The notes beneath the pieces were generated by a model. The model was not told the origin of the DNA, did not search any database, and saw only the letters and a program-made list of their open reading frames with translations. From contig NZ_BBDO01000001.1 of NCBI RefSeq assembly GCF_001316285.1, positions 186,001-250,000 of the forward strand: a stretch of 64,000 bases of DNA. Reading direction: 5' to 3'. This document shows positions 42,522 through 53,238 of the stretch, one piece after another (positions within the stretch are counted from its first letter, which is position 1; each line of letters opens with the position of its first letter). This DNA is from Vulcanisaeta sp. JCM 16161 (GTDB taxonomy: Archaea > Thermoproteota > Thermoprotei > Thermoproteales > Thermocladiaceae). Both the position numbers and the translations under genes were made by a program.

Positions 42522-43178
42522 ATGAGGATGGTCAGAGGTGCTGACATACGTAGGCTTCGAGACCTAGAGCTACTCATTCAGGGCATACCGGGTTATAAAT
42601 CGCCGAAAATATACCTTGAGCAGTACATAACTGATGCAAACATAGTTGCCGTGGCCGTGTGGGATGCGTACATGAGGAATTACCTAATGAATGCCAGGGT
42701 GCTCGATCTTGGCTGTGGCACCGGCAGGTTTGCAATAGCCGCGGCGCTAATGGGCGCTAAGCAGGTAATATGCGTCGATATAGATCCTGAGGCCATAAGC
42801 ATAGCCGTGGAATCGGCGGCTATGTACAAATTAGATAATGTTGATTTTATCGTGAGTGATGCCAGGAATATAAGTGTCACGGGCAGGTTCAACGTCACCT
42901 TTCAAAACCCACCCTTCGGAATACAGTCAGAGAGGGGTCTCGACATTAAGTTCCTAGCCACAGCAATAAGCCATAGCAACGTAGTGTATACAATACACAA
43001 ACTGAGCACCCTAGACTACGTAAGCAACAAGGTTAACTCCTGGGGATGCGTAATGAACGTGCTAGACAAGGTAACAATAACAATACCACTAACATATAAA
43101 CACCACAGAAGAAGAATCTATAAAACCGAGGCATTCCTCGCACGAATAGAATGCCGGAAAAATAACAAAAAAAAGTAA
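42522..43178 (+). CDS. METTL5-like N6-adenine methyltransferase
   Basis: 218 residues, intact. SAM motif I VLDLGCGTGRFAIAAALMGA near residue 62 with ICVDIDPEAISIAVES, and the catalytic NPPF motif in FNVTFQNPPFGIQSERGLD near 128, followed by KFLATAISHSNVVYTIHK. This combination is the archaeal METTL5-like family; human METTL5 methylates an adenine of 18S rRNA. The C-terminus is very basic (KHHRRRIYKTEAFLARIECRK), consistent with RNA binding. Target in archaea not shown by sequence. Confidence 0.83.
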   Translation: MRMVRGADIRRLRDLELLIQGIPGYKSPKIYLEQYITDANIVAVAVWDAYMRNYLMNARVLDLGCGTGRFAIAAALMGAKQVICVDIDPEAISIAVESAAMYKLDNVDFIVSDARNISVTGRFNVTFQNPPFGIQSERGLDIKFLATAISHSNVVYTIHKLSTLDYVSNKVNSWGCVMNVLDKVTITIPLTYKHHRRRIYKTEAFLARIECRKNNKKK

Positions 43179-43198
43179 ATTCATCATAACCCGCTACC

Positions 43199-44373
43199 TT
43201 ACCTCATCCCGGCAACGCTCTTTAACCTATTCCATTTATCGAAGCCTAATACTTCAAGAACGTCAAATAATACAATCATTAAAGATGGTATAGCATTAAT
43301 AATGATTCTCGCCAATTTAATGGCATTTTTGCCTCTTATTTGTATTTGTATTTCTCCTTTCGCATTAGTCTGTTTCCAGTTTATTTCGAGGTTCTTCAGT
43401 CTATTGAGCACGTCACTCCACTCCTTAAACTCATTAATACCAACCGACAACCTAACTATAGGCCTGACATAAACATTACGTCTTTCAAACGTAACATCAC
43501 CATCACCGAGAAGCACGGTAAGTATGAACCTCAGAAATTGTGTTTTACTCAATTTCTTAACCATATCAAAAATCACGTTTTTATTTGAAGAGTATTCAAG
43601 GGCTATTAAGTGCCACATAATTGTCACGTTACCCTTATTAATATTAATGGCATCAATACGTAAATAATGTTCACCAGGATATAATAAACACCAAAGCACT
43701 AACTGCCAAATACGTGACGTGCTCATGCTCGGTTTACCATTGTGAATACCCTCATCAGTTATTGAAAACCCCAGCCTTAATGGTTCTAAGACATCTTCTC
43801 TAAGCACCTTATATTCTTCTTCATTTATAAATTCTCTAAATACGTCAGGTATAACTTCCCTGAAGCCTCTTAATCCTTTAAGTACTAACTGTACTATAAT
43901 TTTATTTTTCTCACCAATTTTATTGGCCTTCAACTCTATATGCTCTTTATAGATATATGTCGATAATGTGTTCTTTCCATTACTTATTATTACTTCACCT
44001 TGCCGTTTTCTAAATCCTCAATTAATTCCCTAACTTCTTTACCGACGGTGGCCCAATATACCTTTAATCCCTTACTTATATGATTTAATAGTACGTTGAG
44101 AATTCTCCTAACTATCTCAATCAATTCTTTAGGATATTTACCTTCGAGTTGTTTTAATTCCTCATTGGTAGTCTCTATAGTTTTTATGTAAGTATTATCG
44201 ATCCACCAGATATCCCAAATTCTTTGGTAAATCAATCGTCTAAGTACTTCATTCAATATTTCAATAACTTCATGCCTAATGTTCTCATCAGTTACACGTT
44301 CTCTTAACAAACACCTCTTACCTCGCCTACACTTACCCCAATATATCTCAATTTCCTCTGAAACTCTAGCCAT
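43199..44373 (-). CDS. Uncharacterised AT-rich gene, PaREP2-like or LAGLIDADG-like (frameshifted)
   Basis: Two frames (43990-44373 and 43199-43989) join near 43996 into ~390 residues if AACGGCAAGG reads AACGGGCAAGG; the joined region reads GEVIISNGKNTLSTYIYKEH. The N-terminal part is helical and charged (EVIEILNEVLRRLIYQRIW). The C-terminal part has FILTVLLGDGDVTFERRNVYV, reminiscent of LAGLIDADG or PaREP2b sequences, and LFDVLEVLGFDKWNRLKSVAG. I cannot place it firmly. Base composition is more AT-rich than neighbours, and it lies 140 bases from a tRNA-Leu gene, so recent acquisition is possible. Confidence 0.5.
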
Positions 44374-44515
44374 GTGTTCTCAATACTTATTTTATCTATT
44401 TAACTAATAAATTACTTTCAAAGCCAGGGTAGAAAGCACTAATAAACCAGGCCATGTAAAATAGATGAATCATTAACGAATAAAAGCTTAAAAATCAACA
44501 AGATACACTACTCCT

Positions 44516-44624
44516 GCGGGGGTGCCCGAGCCAGGTCAAAGGGGACGGGCTCAGATGTGCTTTTCGCACGTGAGAATCCCGTTGGCGAAGGCCTGCGTGG
44601 GTTCGAATCCCACCCCCCGCACCA
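44516..44624 (+). tRNA. tRNA-Leu (anticodon CAG), intron-containing
   Basis: Class II cloverleaf: acceptor GCGGGGG with CCCCCGC, anticodon stem ACGGG/CCCGT with loop CTCAGA(intron)T, anticodon CAG, long variable arm (GGCGAAGGCC), T arm GTGGG-TTCGAAT-CCCAC, discriminator A, encoded CCA at 44622-44624. The 21-base intron lies at the canonical site between positions 37 and 38. GCTTAAAAATC ~25 bases upstream could be its promoter. Confidence 0.95.
44556..44576 (+). other. tRNA-Leu intron with bulge-helix-bulge splice site
   Basis: TGTGCTTTTCGCACG then TGAGAA. The precursor folds with a central 4-bp helix CTCA/TGAG flanked by 3-base bulges GAT and AAT; cutting after the second base of each bulge removes exactly 21 bases. 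An inner GTGC-TTTTC-GCAC hairpin is inside the intron. This matches the archaeal splicing endonuclease substrate. Confidence 0.85.
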
Positions 44625-44787
44625 GGAATTGAATTAATATCATCATTGTTATTACAGTGTATTATTACATCGATTGTGGCTGTTATTTTTCTTTTGATTT
44701 TTACCTAAGGAATATGGTTTTTAATAATATTTCAACTTCGATTTATAATGTAATGCTTAAAAAAAAGTTCTCAAAGAATGATGTGCG

Positions 44788-45608
44788 ATGTCAGGTCTTA
44801 TGCTTCAGGCAACTACTTCAATATCCAGCGCTTTGTCAAGTATGTTGAGTGAGTTAATACTTGCTATACCATCCATAATACTCTTCATAATAATAGCGTT
44901 GATAGGCTATGCAATAGCCGTTATTGTTGCTAGGGTCATCAAGAGGCTCCTACCTGCGTTGGTTAAGCAGGCTGGTTTAAGCCCGAGATTGTCGGTATTA
45001 TTGCTGGTGCCGTTGAAGCCTTCATAATTCTTATAGCACTTGCCATAGCCTTCTCCGTACTTAGCCTTGGACCCGCCACGGTCTGGGTTGCAATGATCGC
45101 CAAGTACCTACCATCATTAGCCGGCGCCATTATACTACTGACTCTAGGCTTATTACTCGTTGACTTATTGGTTGACTACATGCAGAAAAAGATTGGTGTC
45201 ACTGATGAATTGCTCGCAACGATAATTAATGTGCTCAGGTTTGGTCTTTACGCGGTGATAATAACGATAGCGGCAAACCTAGCTATTTTCTACTGGATAC
45301 CTAACATAAGTCCATACTTATTCTACGACATAATAATAGCATCGATAATACTACTGTTCAGCTTCAGCATTGTTAATAAGGCAATTAACGACATCAGTAA
45401 GGAGCACCCAGAGATGAAGGCAGTACTTGGATATGCAAGATTAATACTCTACGCAATATTTATATTAGTCACGGTAGCGATAATCGTGCAACCCTTCGCC
45501 AATATAACGCAGATAATATATGCCATGTCGTGGGGCTTGGCAATAGCCTTCGGCATAATAGTAATACCACTAATCTACGCGCTCGCTAAGAGAATTGTTC
45601 AGACATAA
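44788..45608 (+). CDS. Mechanosensitive-channel-like multi-span membrane protein (frameshifted)
   Basis: About 273 residues with six to seven membrane helices and no large soluble domain. AIPSIILFIIIALIGYAIAVI then VIKRLLPALVKQAGL; after a frame change near 44990 (AGCCCGAG for AGCCCCGAG) comes EIVGIIAGAVEAFIILIALAIAF, and IAKYLPSLAGAIILLTLGLL. The repeated pattern helix - RxxxxLPxL - helix resembles the conserved TM-helix repeats found with MscS-type channels. The beta domain of MscS is missing. Convergent with the DedA-like gene. Confidence 0.6.
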
Positions 45609-45632
45609 TATATTTCCTTTTAAAATTAATTA

Positions 45633-46248
45633 TTAAAATTCATCATTTATTTTTGGCAATAAATCAATCCTCTCCTGAAGCCTTACATAGATTCTTATCC
45701 AATTAATCCTGAATATAATGAAGGCGAGTACGGTGAATATCACGGCCATGAATACTTGGAACATCGTTATGTCCATGCTTGGTTTGAGGATTCCATATAA
45801 TGATGAGAATAGGAGGAGTTCGATGGGTATTTCGATGGAGCCTTTATCAACTTACCAACAAGTATGTAGGCATTTAGCTTTAGGGGATTTATTGACGCTG
45901 CCCCCGTACCTATGTATAGGTAATCGTCAAGGGGCAACCCAGGCAGTGCCGCTAGAATTATTACCAGCGCCATAGTGGTGCCTTATCGGATAATAGCATT
46001 ATTAGTTTCACGGCGCTGGTCTTCTTGAGGGGTCTTCTCAATACATAACCTAGGGCGTAGGATACGTTCTTAGATATTGAGGCGCCAATTGCCGTTACGA
46101 TAATCGCCAGGACTACGTATGGCGTTGATGATTTGACACCTAGCAATGTTAATGATGCATACACAGTGTAGGCTTCGCCGAAGAATGGCAATGCATTGCC
46201 TATGAAGCTTATGAAGAAATCCATCACCAATATTGCTATTATATTCAT
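45633..46248 (-). CDS. DedA/VTT-like membrane protein (frameshifted)
   Basis: About 205 residues. DFFISFIGNALPFFGEAYTVYASLTLLG, then TAIGASISKNVSYALGYVLRR, and in the next frame LAALPGLPLDDYLYIGTGAASIN carry the paired re-entrant-loop proline motifs of the VTT/DedA superfamily. The third segment (GSIEIPIELLLFSSLYGILKPS with IIFRINWIRIYVRLQE) ends at 45633. Frame changes near 45975 and 45845. Such proteins move lipids or act in membrane homeostasis. It starts 5 bases from the Lon-like gene stop and is probably in its operon. Confidence 0.65.
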
Positions 46249-46252
46249 TTAA

Positions 46253-48177
46253 TCAGGGTTTAGGCGAGGTTGTTTTTAGGCTTTTTATTGAGAATACGGC
46301 AATACCAGCGGCAAGCGCGATCAATGCAATACCCACGGCCAGGGGCACCGCGTTATAACTCATTGGTTGATTAAATGCCATGTTTAGTGATGCATTGGCA
46401 GTATTATTTACATTTATCGGTACTATACTTGATATCGTAAATGCCGCACTGCACGAGTTTGTTGACGAGGCCAGTTCATAAAGGGCCTGCGAGTATGAAG
46501 CTGCTAATTCGTAGAGTTGAAGTGCGGCTGCTAGGTCATTTATGTTACCCGTTGATTTATATCTAGCCAGGTAGTAGTTGCCGAAGTCTATGTACGAGAT
46601 TGCAAGCATTGGGAATAGGTTACACCTGTTCTCCGCCTCGTACGTATTAAACACGGCTAACCTTCTCACGTAATTCGTGATGTTAACTAGGTATTGAGTG
46701 CTTACTTGGCCATTTATTATTGGCGTAAATAATAGGTGTAGCATTGCATCATTACTTGATATTACATCGAGACTCTGCGCGAGCGCCAGCGGATAAAGCC
46801 CGTTCTGGTAGTTATTCTGGGCCTCCTGAACCTCCTGCGTTACTGAGCTCATGCCTTGGAGCATGCTTGATACACCCACCGCATTTGATAGGGAGAGTGT
46901 ATACTCAGTTATTGACTGCGCATATACTAGGTACATACTCGTTAATTCCTCGAGGTATTCCTTAGATATTGGCGCGCCACCCTTTATGGCATTTAACACG
47001 GCCAACCAATCGCCAAGGGTCTCTATCCTAGCCTTTGCATAGGCTAGATTACTAATTGCGTCGCTAATGTCGTTACTCTCGAGGTCCTGCGACGCCGCAC
47101 TTAATGATTGTTGAGCATCAAAGACTCTATCGTAAATACCGATTATTATATCTATGTTGGCGGTTGTTACGTTATAATGCTGCAGCGCATTCTCATAGCG
47201 CTGCAACTCACTATTTAGTTGATTGAGTAGGTCCTCTAATTGTGGTACCGTGTAATTCTGCAACTCGTCCTGGTAATAATTAATTAGTCCCTGGAATCCA
47301 AGGCTTGCGGCTGTGTAATACATACCCTGGTTAGCGTAGTTTATTGCCTCATCAACGTATTTAGATACGTTGGGGTCTGTGGAATTTATTGCGCCGGTGC
47401 TTACTAACCTATTATATATCCTCATCCATAGGAACCTTGTGACATTAATATAGGCCTGGTTCTTAAGCGCCTGCGCTGATATTGTCGGTATTGATAGGTT
47501 CACACCGGTGAAGTAGTAAATGGCCTGCCTAACATCCATTACGGGTATTACATCAACACCGAGCTCCTCCCATAACTTATTAAGTTGATTACCTGACCAC
47601 TACTGGTCTGATATATTTGTTGGCCATATGGTATTAACACGACTTCATAGCCCTCCTCAGCGGCTGCCTTAATCTTAGCAGGTAAACCGCCGACAGGTCC
47701 TATCGAGCCGTCCGGTAATATCATACCTGTCATTGCAACATCGGGGTTTAACGTGTGATTTGTTATCAATGCCCACATCGCAACAGTCATATAACCACTC
47801 GCCGATGGTCCACCTATCTCAAGGGTTGTTGGTTCAACGTTTATTAGGAAATTATACTCATTGAATGGTTGATTGGCTAGGTACGTAGCGACCAATGCGG
47901 CTATCTGAGATGATGAGAGAAACGTACCACTTTCAGCGGTTGGTAGTGGGCTTGATGCAACGTATACGTAGCCTGAGCCTGGCCTCATCGCCGTTATTGT
48001 TATGTTAATTACCGCACCACTATTATTTGATGAGACGGCCAGCGCATGTATTGTTATTGACCTAGTATATATTATTACTTGTTGCCACTCATCCGCTAAT
48101 GCAAATGTAAATACACCCAGTGCTAGGACCAATGCAATTAATACTGCTGTGATTAGTAACTTATTGTGTCTCGCCAT
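46253..48177 (-). CDS. Secreted, membrane-anchored Lon-like (S16) serine protease (frameshifted)
   Basis: About 640 residues. A signal or anchor helix near residues 8-28 (LLITAVLIALVLALGVFTFAL), then a Lon C-terminal-type protease domain: EIGGPSASGYMTVAMWAL carries the Ser and GMILPDGSIGPVGGLPAKIKAAAEEG the Lys of the S16 dyad. After a frame change near 47575 (AACTTAATAAG for AACTTAAATAAG) the chain continues LNKLWEELGVDVIPV into a long alpha-helical, Asn/Ser-rich domain, ending in a membrane helix (AVGIALIALAAGIAVFSIKS). There is no AAA domain. The protease would act outside the cytoplasm; substrate unknown. Confidence 0.77.
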
Positions 48178-48256
48178 ACAAGGTGACGGCGACTCCTTAA
48201 TTAATAAAGCTTACACACTCCACAGGGTTTAATTTAAATGAGGGACTATTGCCGCG

Positions 48257-49197
48257 TCACGCCAATAACGATATTAACACCGCCTTAGCGGTATGTAACC
48301 TATTTTCTGCCTGGTCCCAAACAATACTTTGTGGTCCATCAATGACGTCATCCGTAACCTCCTCACCCCTATGAGCAGGTAGGCAGTGCATGAACACGGC
48401 CTGGGGACCCGCCCTCCTCATAACCTCGGCATTGACTTGGTAAGGCCTGAATATTTTCTTCCTCTCCTCGGCCTCGGCCTCCATGCCCATGCTAACCCAT
48501 ACATCGGTATACACGGCATCCACACCCCTCACATCCTCAATATTGTCACTAATTACTATGTTAGCGCCTGTCCTCCTCGCATCCTCAGTAAGTGATTCAG
48601 CGAACTTGCTTGGCCAGTACTTCTTCGGCGATATTATCCTGACCTCCCAACCGAGCTTAGCCCCTATTATCATTAGTGAGTGTGCCATGTTGTTATCACC
48701 ATCACCGACAAACGCCAACTTAATACCATCGAGTCTGCCTCTCACCTCCCATAAAGTTAATGCATCAGCCAATACCTGCAGTGGGTGCTCCTTATCACTC
48801 AGGGCATTTATTACAGGTACTACTGCGTACTTAGCCATTTCAATCAATGACTCATGCCTATACACCCTAGCCGCGATGGCATCCACGAACCTATCCACAA
48901 CCCTAGCCGTGTCAGCAATGGTCTCGCCACGGCCTAACTGAAGCTCCTGCGGGTTTGAGTAAATCACATGCATTCCTAATTGTGTAGCCGCCACGTCAAG
49001 GCTTACCCTAGTCCTCGTACTGGGCTTCTCAAATATCATGAGCAAGGTCTTACCCCTCAATATATCGCTGTACCGCTCACCCTGGTAGTACCGGGATTTA
49101 AGGTCCCTGGATAGGCTCAGTAGGTACTTTATTTCATCCGTTGTGTAGTCCATGAGCGTTATGAAGTCCCTACCCTGAGTGCCTTTACGTTAGTCAC
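48257..49197 (-). CDS. argF: Ornithine carbamoyltransferase (frameshifted at start)
   Basis: Carbamoyl phosphate plus ornithine to citrulline. About 313 residues. IFEKPSTRTRVSLDVAATQLG is the carbamoyl-phosphate site (STRT), VYRHESLIEMAKY and ALSDKEHPLQVLADALT follow, and FMHCLPAHRGEEVTDDVIDG is the ornithine loop (HCLP). The main frame opens at 49153, but upstream codons from GTG at 49197 (TNVKALRGRDFITLMDYT) supply the conserved N-terminus if CTCAGGGTAGG reads CTCAGGGGTAGG. Divergent from top6A. Confidence 0.93.
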
Positions 49198-49276
49198 GTA
49201 ATTAACCATAGGATTAGAGTATTAAAGCATGACCTCACGGCGTTAAGTTTTTATAGTGAGCGCACTTTCATGAGCC

Positions 49277-50385
49277 GTGGCTAGGAATAGGAATGAAGTG
49301 CTTAAGGTTCTTGAGGATTGGGGAAATTCTGTAACGAATATGATAATTAATAATGAGGAGCCAGTCCTGGAAATACCATCAAGGACCCTAAGCAACACTA
49401 TTTGGGATCCGAAGAAAAAGATGCTTATCCTCGGACCTGAGAAGTTGAGGAGGAGGTTTCTTGACCTTAAGGAGTCCAAGAGGTTTATGCAGACAATGCT
49501 AATGCTTAGGTTGATAGTTCAGGCAATTAGGGAGGGTGTTTACCCAACAATAAGGGATCTTTACTACAATGGTAAGCACACCATGGAGTTCAAGGTAGAC
49601 ATAGTCAATAAGGTCATTAGGGAGAATACGTGGGATGAGCAATCTGAATCTAACGCGGTTATTGAGGACATCGAGGTGGCCACGGGAATACTTAGGGAGG
49701 AGATGGGGCTTTCAGCCGATGTTAAGGGTAAGGTGGTGGGCCCAATAATCGTTAGGTCTAAGGGCTTTGAGATAGATGCGACGAAACTCGGCGATACTGC
49801 GTTAAGTCTTCCGCCAAATCCTGACGACCTTGATATCGTCAAGGTTGAGGCTAATTACGTACTCGTTATTGAGAAGGATGCAATATTCCAGAGACTCAAT
49901 AGGGAGGGCTTTTGGAATAAGGAGAGTTGTTTATTAATCACGCTAAGGGAATGCCCGATAGAGCCACGAGGAGGTTCGTTAGAAGGCTTAATGAGGAGTA
50001 TGGATTACCTGTCTATGTACTAACCGATGGCGATCCATACGGGTGGTACATATACAGTGTGTATAAGAGTGGGTCGATAAAGCTGAGTTACGAGAGCGAT
50101 AGGTTAGCAACCCCAGAGGCTAAGTTCGTGGGTGTGACGGCAACGGATATACGCGCCTACAAGATTAGTGATGAGTACGTGATAAAGGCTACGGATAGAG
50201 ATCTAAAGAGGGCCCAGGAATTACTTAGGTATCCCTGGTTCCAGAGCGATCATTGGAAGAAGGAAATTGAGCTATTCCTAAGGGCTAAGAAGAAAGTCGA
50301 AATCGAGGCCTTATCGACCCACGGCCTAAAGTTCCTCCATGATTACCTAATTGATAAGATCCATGGTAATAAATTCATTGATTAA
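49277..50385 (+). CDS. top6A: DNA topoisomerase VI subunit A (frameshifted)
   Basis: Spo11-type subunit that cuts both strands in the type IIB topoisomerase. About 369 residues. The 5Y-CAP domain contains TIRDLYYNGKH with the catalytic Tyr near residue 96; the Toprim domain has VLVIEKDAIFQRL (Glu) and YVLTDGDPYGWYIYSVY (DxD). Frames change near 49933 (TGTTTATT for TGTTTTATT), joining CLFINHAKGMPDRATRRFV. GTG start with TTTTTATAG about 26 bases before it. Subunit B is not in the window. Confidence 0.92.
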
Positions 50386-50441
50386 GCCTGTTTAATCCAG
50401 GAATAATCATTTTAAATGCGCAATTAGACTACGTCACTATA

Positions 50442-51411
50442 ATGCTAATTGATAATTACGGAAGGCCCTGGCTAAAGCTTAGGATTGTGGTGAATAGTGT
50501 ATGTAACTATAGATGCATTTTCTGTCATTTCGAGGGTCAGGGAAAGTTCCTGAGTAGGGAATTAAGTGCCGAGGATATAGGTTTCGTGGCTTCCGTAGCT
50601 AAGGAACTCGGTTGATGACTTCAAGATAACAGGTGGTGAACCCTTATTGCGTAAGGACATAGTTAAGGTGGTCGATGAGGTTAATAGGGTTGGTCCCAAG
50701 GACCTATCGCTAACAACCAATGGTTACCTACTTGATTTATATGCCGAGGATTTGCTTATGCATGGATTACGTAGATTAAACATATCACTTCACTCGCTAG
50801 ATCGTAGGAAGTACAGATTCATAACGGGGGTTGACGCCCTGGATAAGGTCCTTGAGAATATCGATTACGTGAGCAGATTGGGCTTTAAGCAGATTAAGCT
50901 TAATGTGGTTGTCCTAAGGGGGTTAAATACTGATGAGATACCAATGATGATTAGGTTCGCCGCTAAGTATGGCTTTGTGCTTCAATTAATAGAGTTAATG
51001 CCGATGGGCGACGGCTTCCCAGTGTTTGCCAGGTACTACGATGATTTAAGCGATATAATAAGTTGGTTAAATAAGCATGGCAAGCTATTGGGGACTAGAA
51101 AGGACCTCCACAATAGGCCTATTTACGAAGTCGATGGAGTCAAGGTGGAGATAGTGAAGAATTATAACAACCCAACATTCTGCGCGGGGTGCACCACGAT
51201 GAGGTTAACAAGTGATGGTAGGTTAAAGACCTGCCTATATAAGGAACCTGTGGTTGACCTATGGCCATACATAAGGGCTAGGGATAGGGAGGGCCTGATG
51301 AAGGCTATGATATACGCAAATTCATTAAGGAAGCCCAACTTCGTAGAGGGCGCATCGGGTGATTTAAGTAGGATAAGGATTAGGGTGCGTGTTGGCAGTC
51401 TCATTTATTAA
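50442..51411 (+). CDS. moaA: GTP 3',8-cyclase MoaA (frameshifted)
   Basis: First enzyme of molybdopterin synthesis, radical SAM. About 323 residues. VCNYRCIFCHFEGQG near residue 21 is the CxxxCxxC cluster; after a frame change near 50612 (a GG pair) comes DDFKITGGEPLLRKDI, then LTTNGYLL, NISLHSLDRRKY and LIELMPMGDG. The second cluster is FCAGCTTMRLTSDGRLKTCLY near residue 245. TTTTAAATG at ~50410 gives a leaderless start near 50442. Works upstream of the MoaC-MoaC protein at 18.7 kb. Confidence 0.92.
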
Positions 51412-51733
51412 TGCCACGCTTTATCACGTATTTAATACCCCTGTAATTACTTATGAGCGTTACTGTTATCTCAACCGGGTTTAGAGCTTCCATAAACCTG
51501 CTTATTAACTCATTGATTAGGTCTTCATGGTAAATAATCCTATCCCTAAACCCGTCTAGGTACTCCCTGAGGCTGTTCAATTCTATATAGATACAACCAT
51601 CATTACCGCATGTTGGTTTATAGTCTATCTCAACTATGTAATTATCAATACTATGGTCTACCGGGCATATCGCCGTGAAGGAGGCTTCAAGGTGTACTTG
51701 ATCAACGGGTCCTGCCTTTATCGTTCTTATCAT
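51401..51733 (-). CDS. queF-L: QueF-like archaeosine synthase
   Basis: 110 residues, intact. FTAICPVDHSIDNYIVEIDYKP has the Cys of the T-fold QueF active site, and YIELNSLREYLDGFRDRIIYHEDLINELISRF supplies the Glu-x-x-Ser-Leu pattern and the His-Glu pair. Crenarchaeal QueF-like enzymes add ammonia to the preQ0 base in tRNA to make archaeosine, unlike bacterial QueF which is a reductase. It overlaps the preceding membrane protein stop by TAATG and the convergent moaA by 11 bases. Confidence 0.8.
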   Translation of the reverse strand: MIRTIKAGPVDQVHLEASFTAICPVDHSIDNYIVEIDYKPTCGNDGCIYIELNSLREYLDGFRDRIIYHEDLINELISRFMEALNPVEITVTLISNYRGIKYVIKRGINK

Positions 51734-52248
51734 TAGATAGGTACCGCGTTTTCAATGCTTATACATATTAACCTCTCATTGCATAACTTCCTAATTACTG
51801 CCCTTAATCTATCGAGTTCATTCTCATTAATCCACACCTTAACGATTTCCTTATCACCGGAGATGAAGGTGACAGACCAAGTACTAAGTCTCGGTATTGA
51901 GGGTATTGGAATTAGTCTCATGTTGATTACCCTAACGGTATTAATCACAGGCCTTATCCTAACCCGGGTTATTTCATATATTGGTAATTCAATTCTCTCG
52001 GAACCCCTTAACGCCACAAACCTGTCGCTATACATTATGACCTCGTTTTTCTTAATAACCCTCTTGACCATAATCATTATTAGTGCTATGAAAATTGGCG
52101 GTAATGACGTGAGCACGGCATCGATTATCGACTGTGTTATTACATAAATGACCACGGCGCCTATGAGCATAAGCGTTATGATAATACCTGCATATATGTT
52201 AATTATGTATACCGGGTCCTCAACAACGTGCCAGAGAGGTCTACTCAT
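51733..52248 (-). CDS. Two-helix membrane protein with PH-like domain
   Basis: 171 residues of unknown function. Two membrane helices near residues 15-58 (IINIYAGIIITLMLIGAVVIY and LTSLPPIFIALIMIMVKRVI) are followed by a beta-rich domain (VIMYSDRFVALRG, IELPIYEITRVRIRPV, LSTWSVTFISGDKEIVKVWI) with the strand pattern of bacterial PH-like domains and a C-terminal helix (ENELDRLRAVIRKLC). Uninterrupted. It lies between nadE and queF-L in one probable operon. Confidence 0.55.
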   Translation of the reverse strand: MSRPLWHVVEDPVYIINIYAGIIITLMLIGAVVIYVITQSIIDAVLTSLPPIFIALIMIMVKRVIKKNEVIMYSDRFVALRGSERIELPIYEITRVRIRPVINTVRVINMRLIPIPSIPRLSTWSVTFISGDKEIVKVWINENELDRLRAVIRKLCNERLICISIENAVPI

Positions 52249-52284
52249 TGTTTTGAGTATTTAGATCACCAGAGGATTTAAGGG

Positions 52285-53151
52285 TTATTCCATGAACTCA
52301 CTCACGCCAGTCTTGTTCACGGGCATTCTCCAATCAATACCCAGGGTCCTCATGGACACCCTAGGCACTATTGGTGGTTTCCTCTTATGCTCGGTATTCA
52401 ACACCCTACGCCACACGGTCTGCACAAGCTCAATGGGTTTACCCGTCGCCTCAGCCGCCTGCTCGACACTCATCCTATAATCCACAAGTGCGTGTAGGAT
52501 CACGTCAACATCCTCGTACTTAACGCCAAGTTCACCTCGCTGTTTGCCCCTCCCAAAGCCTCGGGCTCGAGGGCTTAAAGGCTATGTTATCGGGCAAGCC
52601 AGGTACTTACCCAAATACCTAACCTGCGTCTTATATAGGTCACCTATTGGTAGTATGTCGACACCACCATCGCCATACTTCGTGAAATACCCAATCAATA
52701 ACTCACTCTTATCCCCAGTACCCGCCACCACCTTGTTGAACCTATTGGCGAAGTAGTAAAGCAGTGTCATCCTGATTCTAGGGAGGAGGTTACCAGTCGC
52801 GATCTTATCACTCTCGTCAAACACAGGTATCGACTCAGCAAAGGCATTCCTAATCCCGCCAATGTCTATGTAGTAATACTTAATCCCAAGGGTCTCTGCG
52901 ACGTACTTGGCATCCCTAATGTCCTCAGGGGGCGTGGTTTTATACGGCAATATTAACCCAATAACGTTATCCCTACCCAATGCCTTAACGAGTAGGTATG
53001 CCGTAACGCTGGAGTCAACACCACCACTAAGTCCAATAACTGCGCCGGTTGCCCCCGCGTCTTTGACGTATGACCTAATGAAATCTGTGATTCTCTGGGT
53101 TATATATTCATAGTCAATGCGTATTAAGTTCTCAAGGGTTATCTTAGGCAC
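52285..53151 (-). CDS. nadE: NH3-dependent NAD+ synthetase (frameshifted)
   Basis: Amidates deamido-NAD with ATP. About 288 residues. GAVIGLSGGVDSSVTAYLLV near residue 35 is the PPi-binding loop (SGGxDS); VAGTGDKSELLIGYFTKYGDGG and LPIGDLYKTQVRYLGKYLGLP follow. Two frame changes near 52608 and 52527 lead to FKPSSPRLWEGQT and GELGVKYEDVDVILHALVD. The C-terminal WRRVLNTEHKRKPPIVPRV is family-typical. It lacks a glutaminase domain; a nitrilase-family gene lies divergently 87 bases away and might supply ammonia. Confidence 0.9.
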
Positions 53152-53238
53152 ATGTGATTAGTAATTAACGACTTTTATTGCTTACTCATTTGCAAAATGG
53201 GGTCTGTATTTTAATTCCCCTACATACACCAATAATTA

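Noticed and set aside
48483..48941. 152-codon plus-strand frame
   Set aside because: Antisense to argF, whose catalytic motifs are clear.
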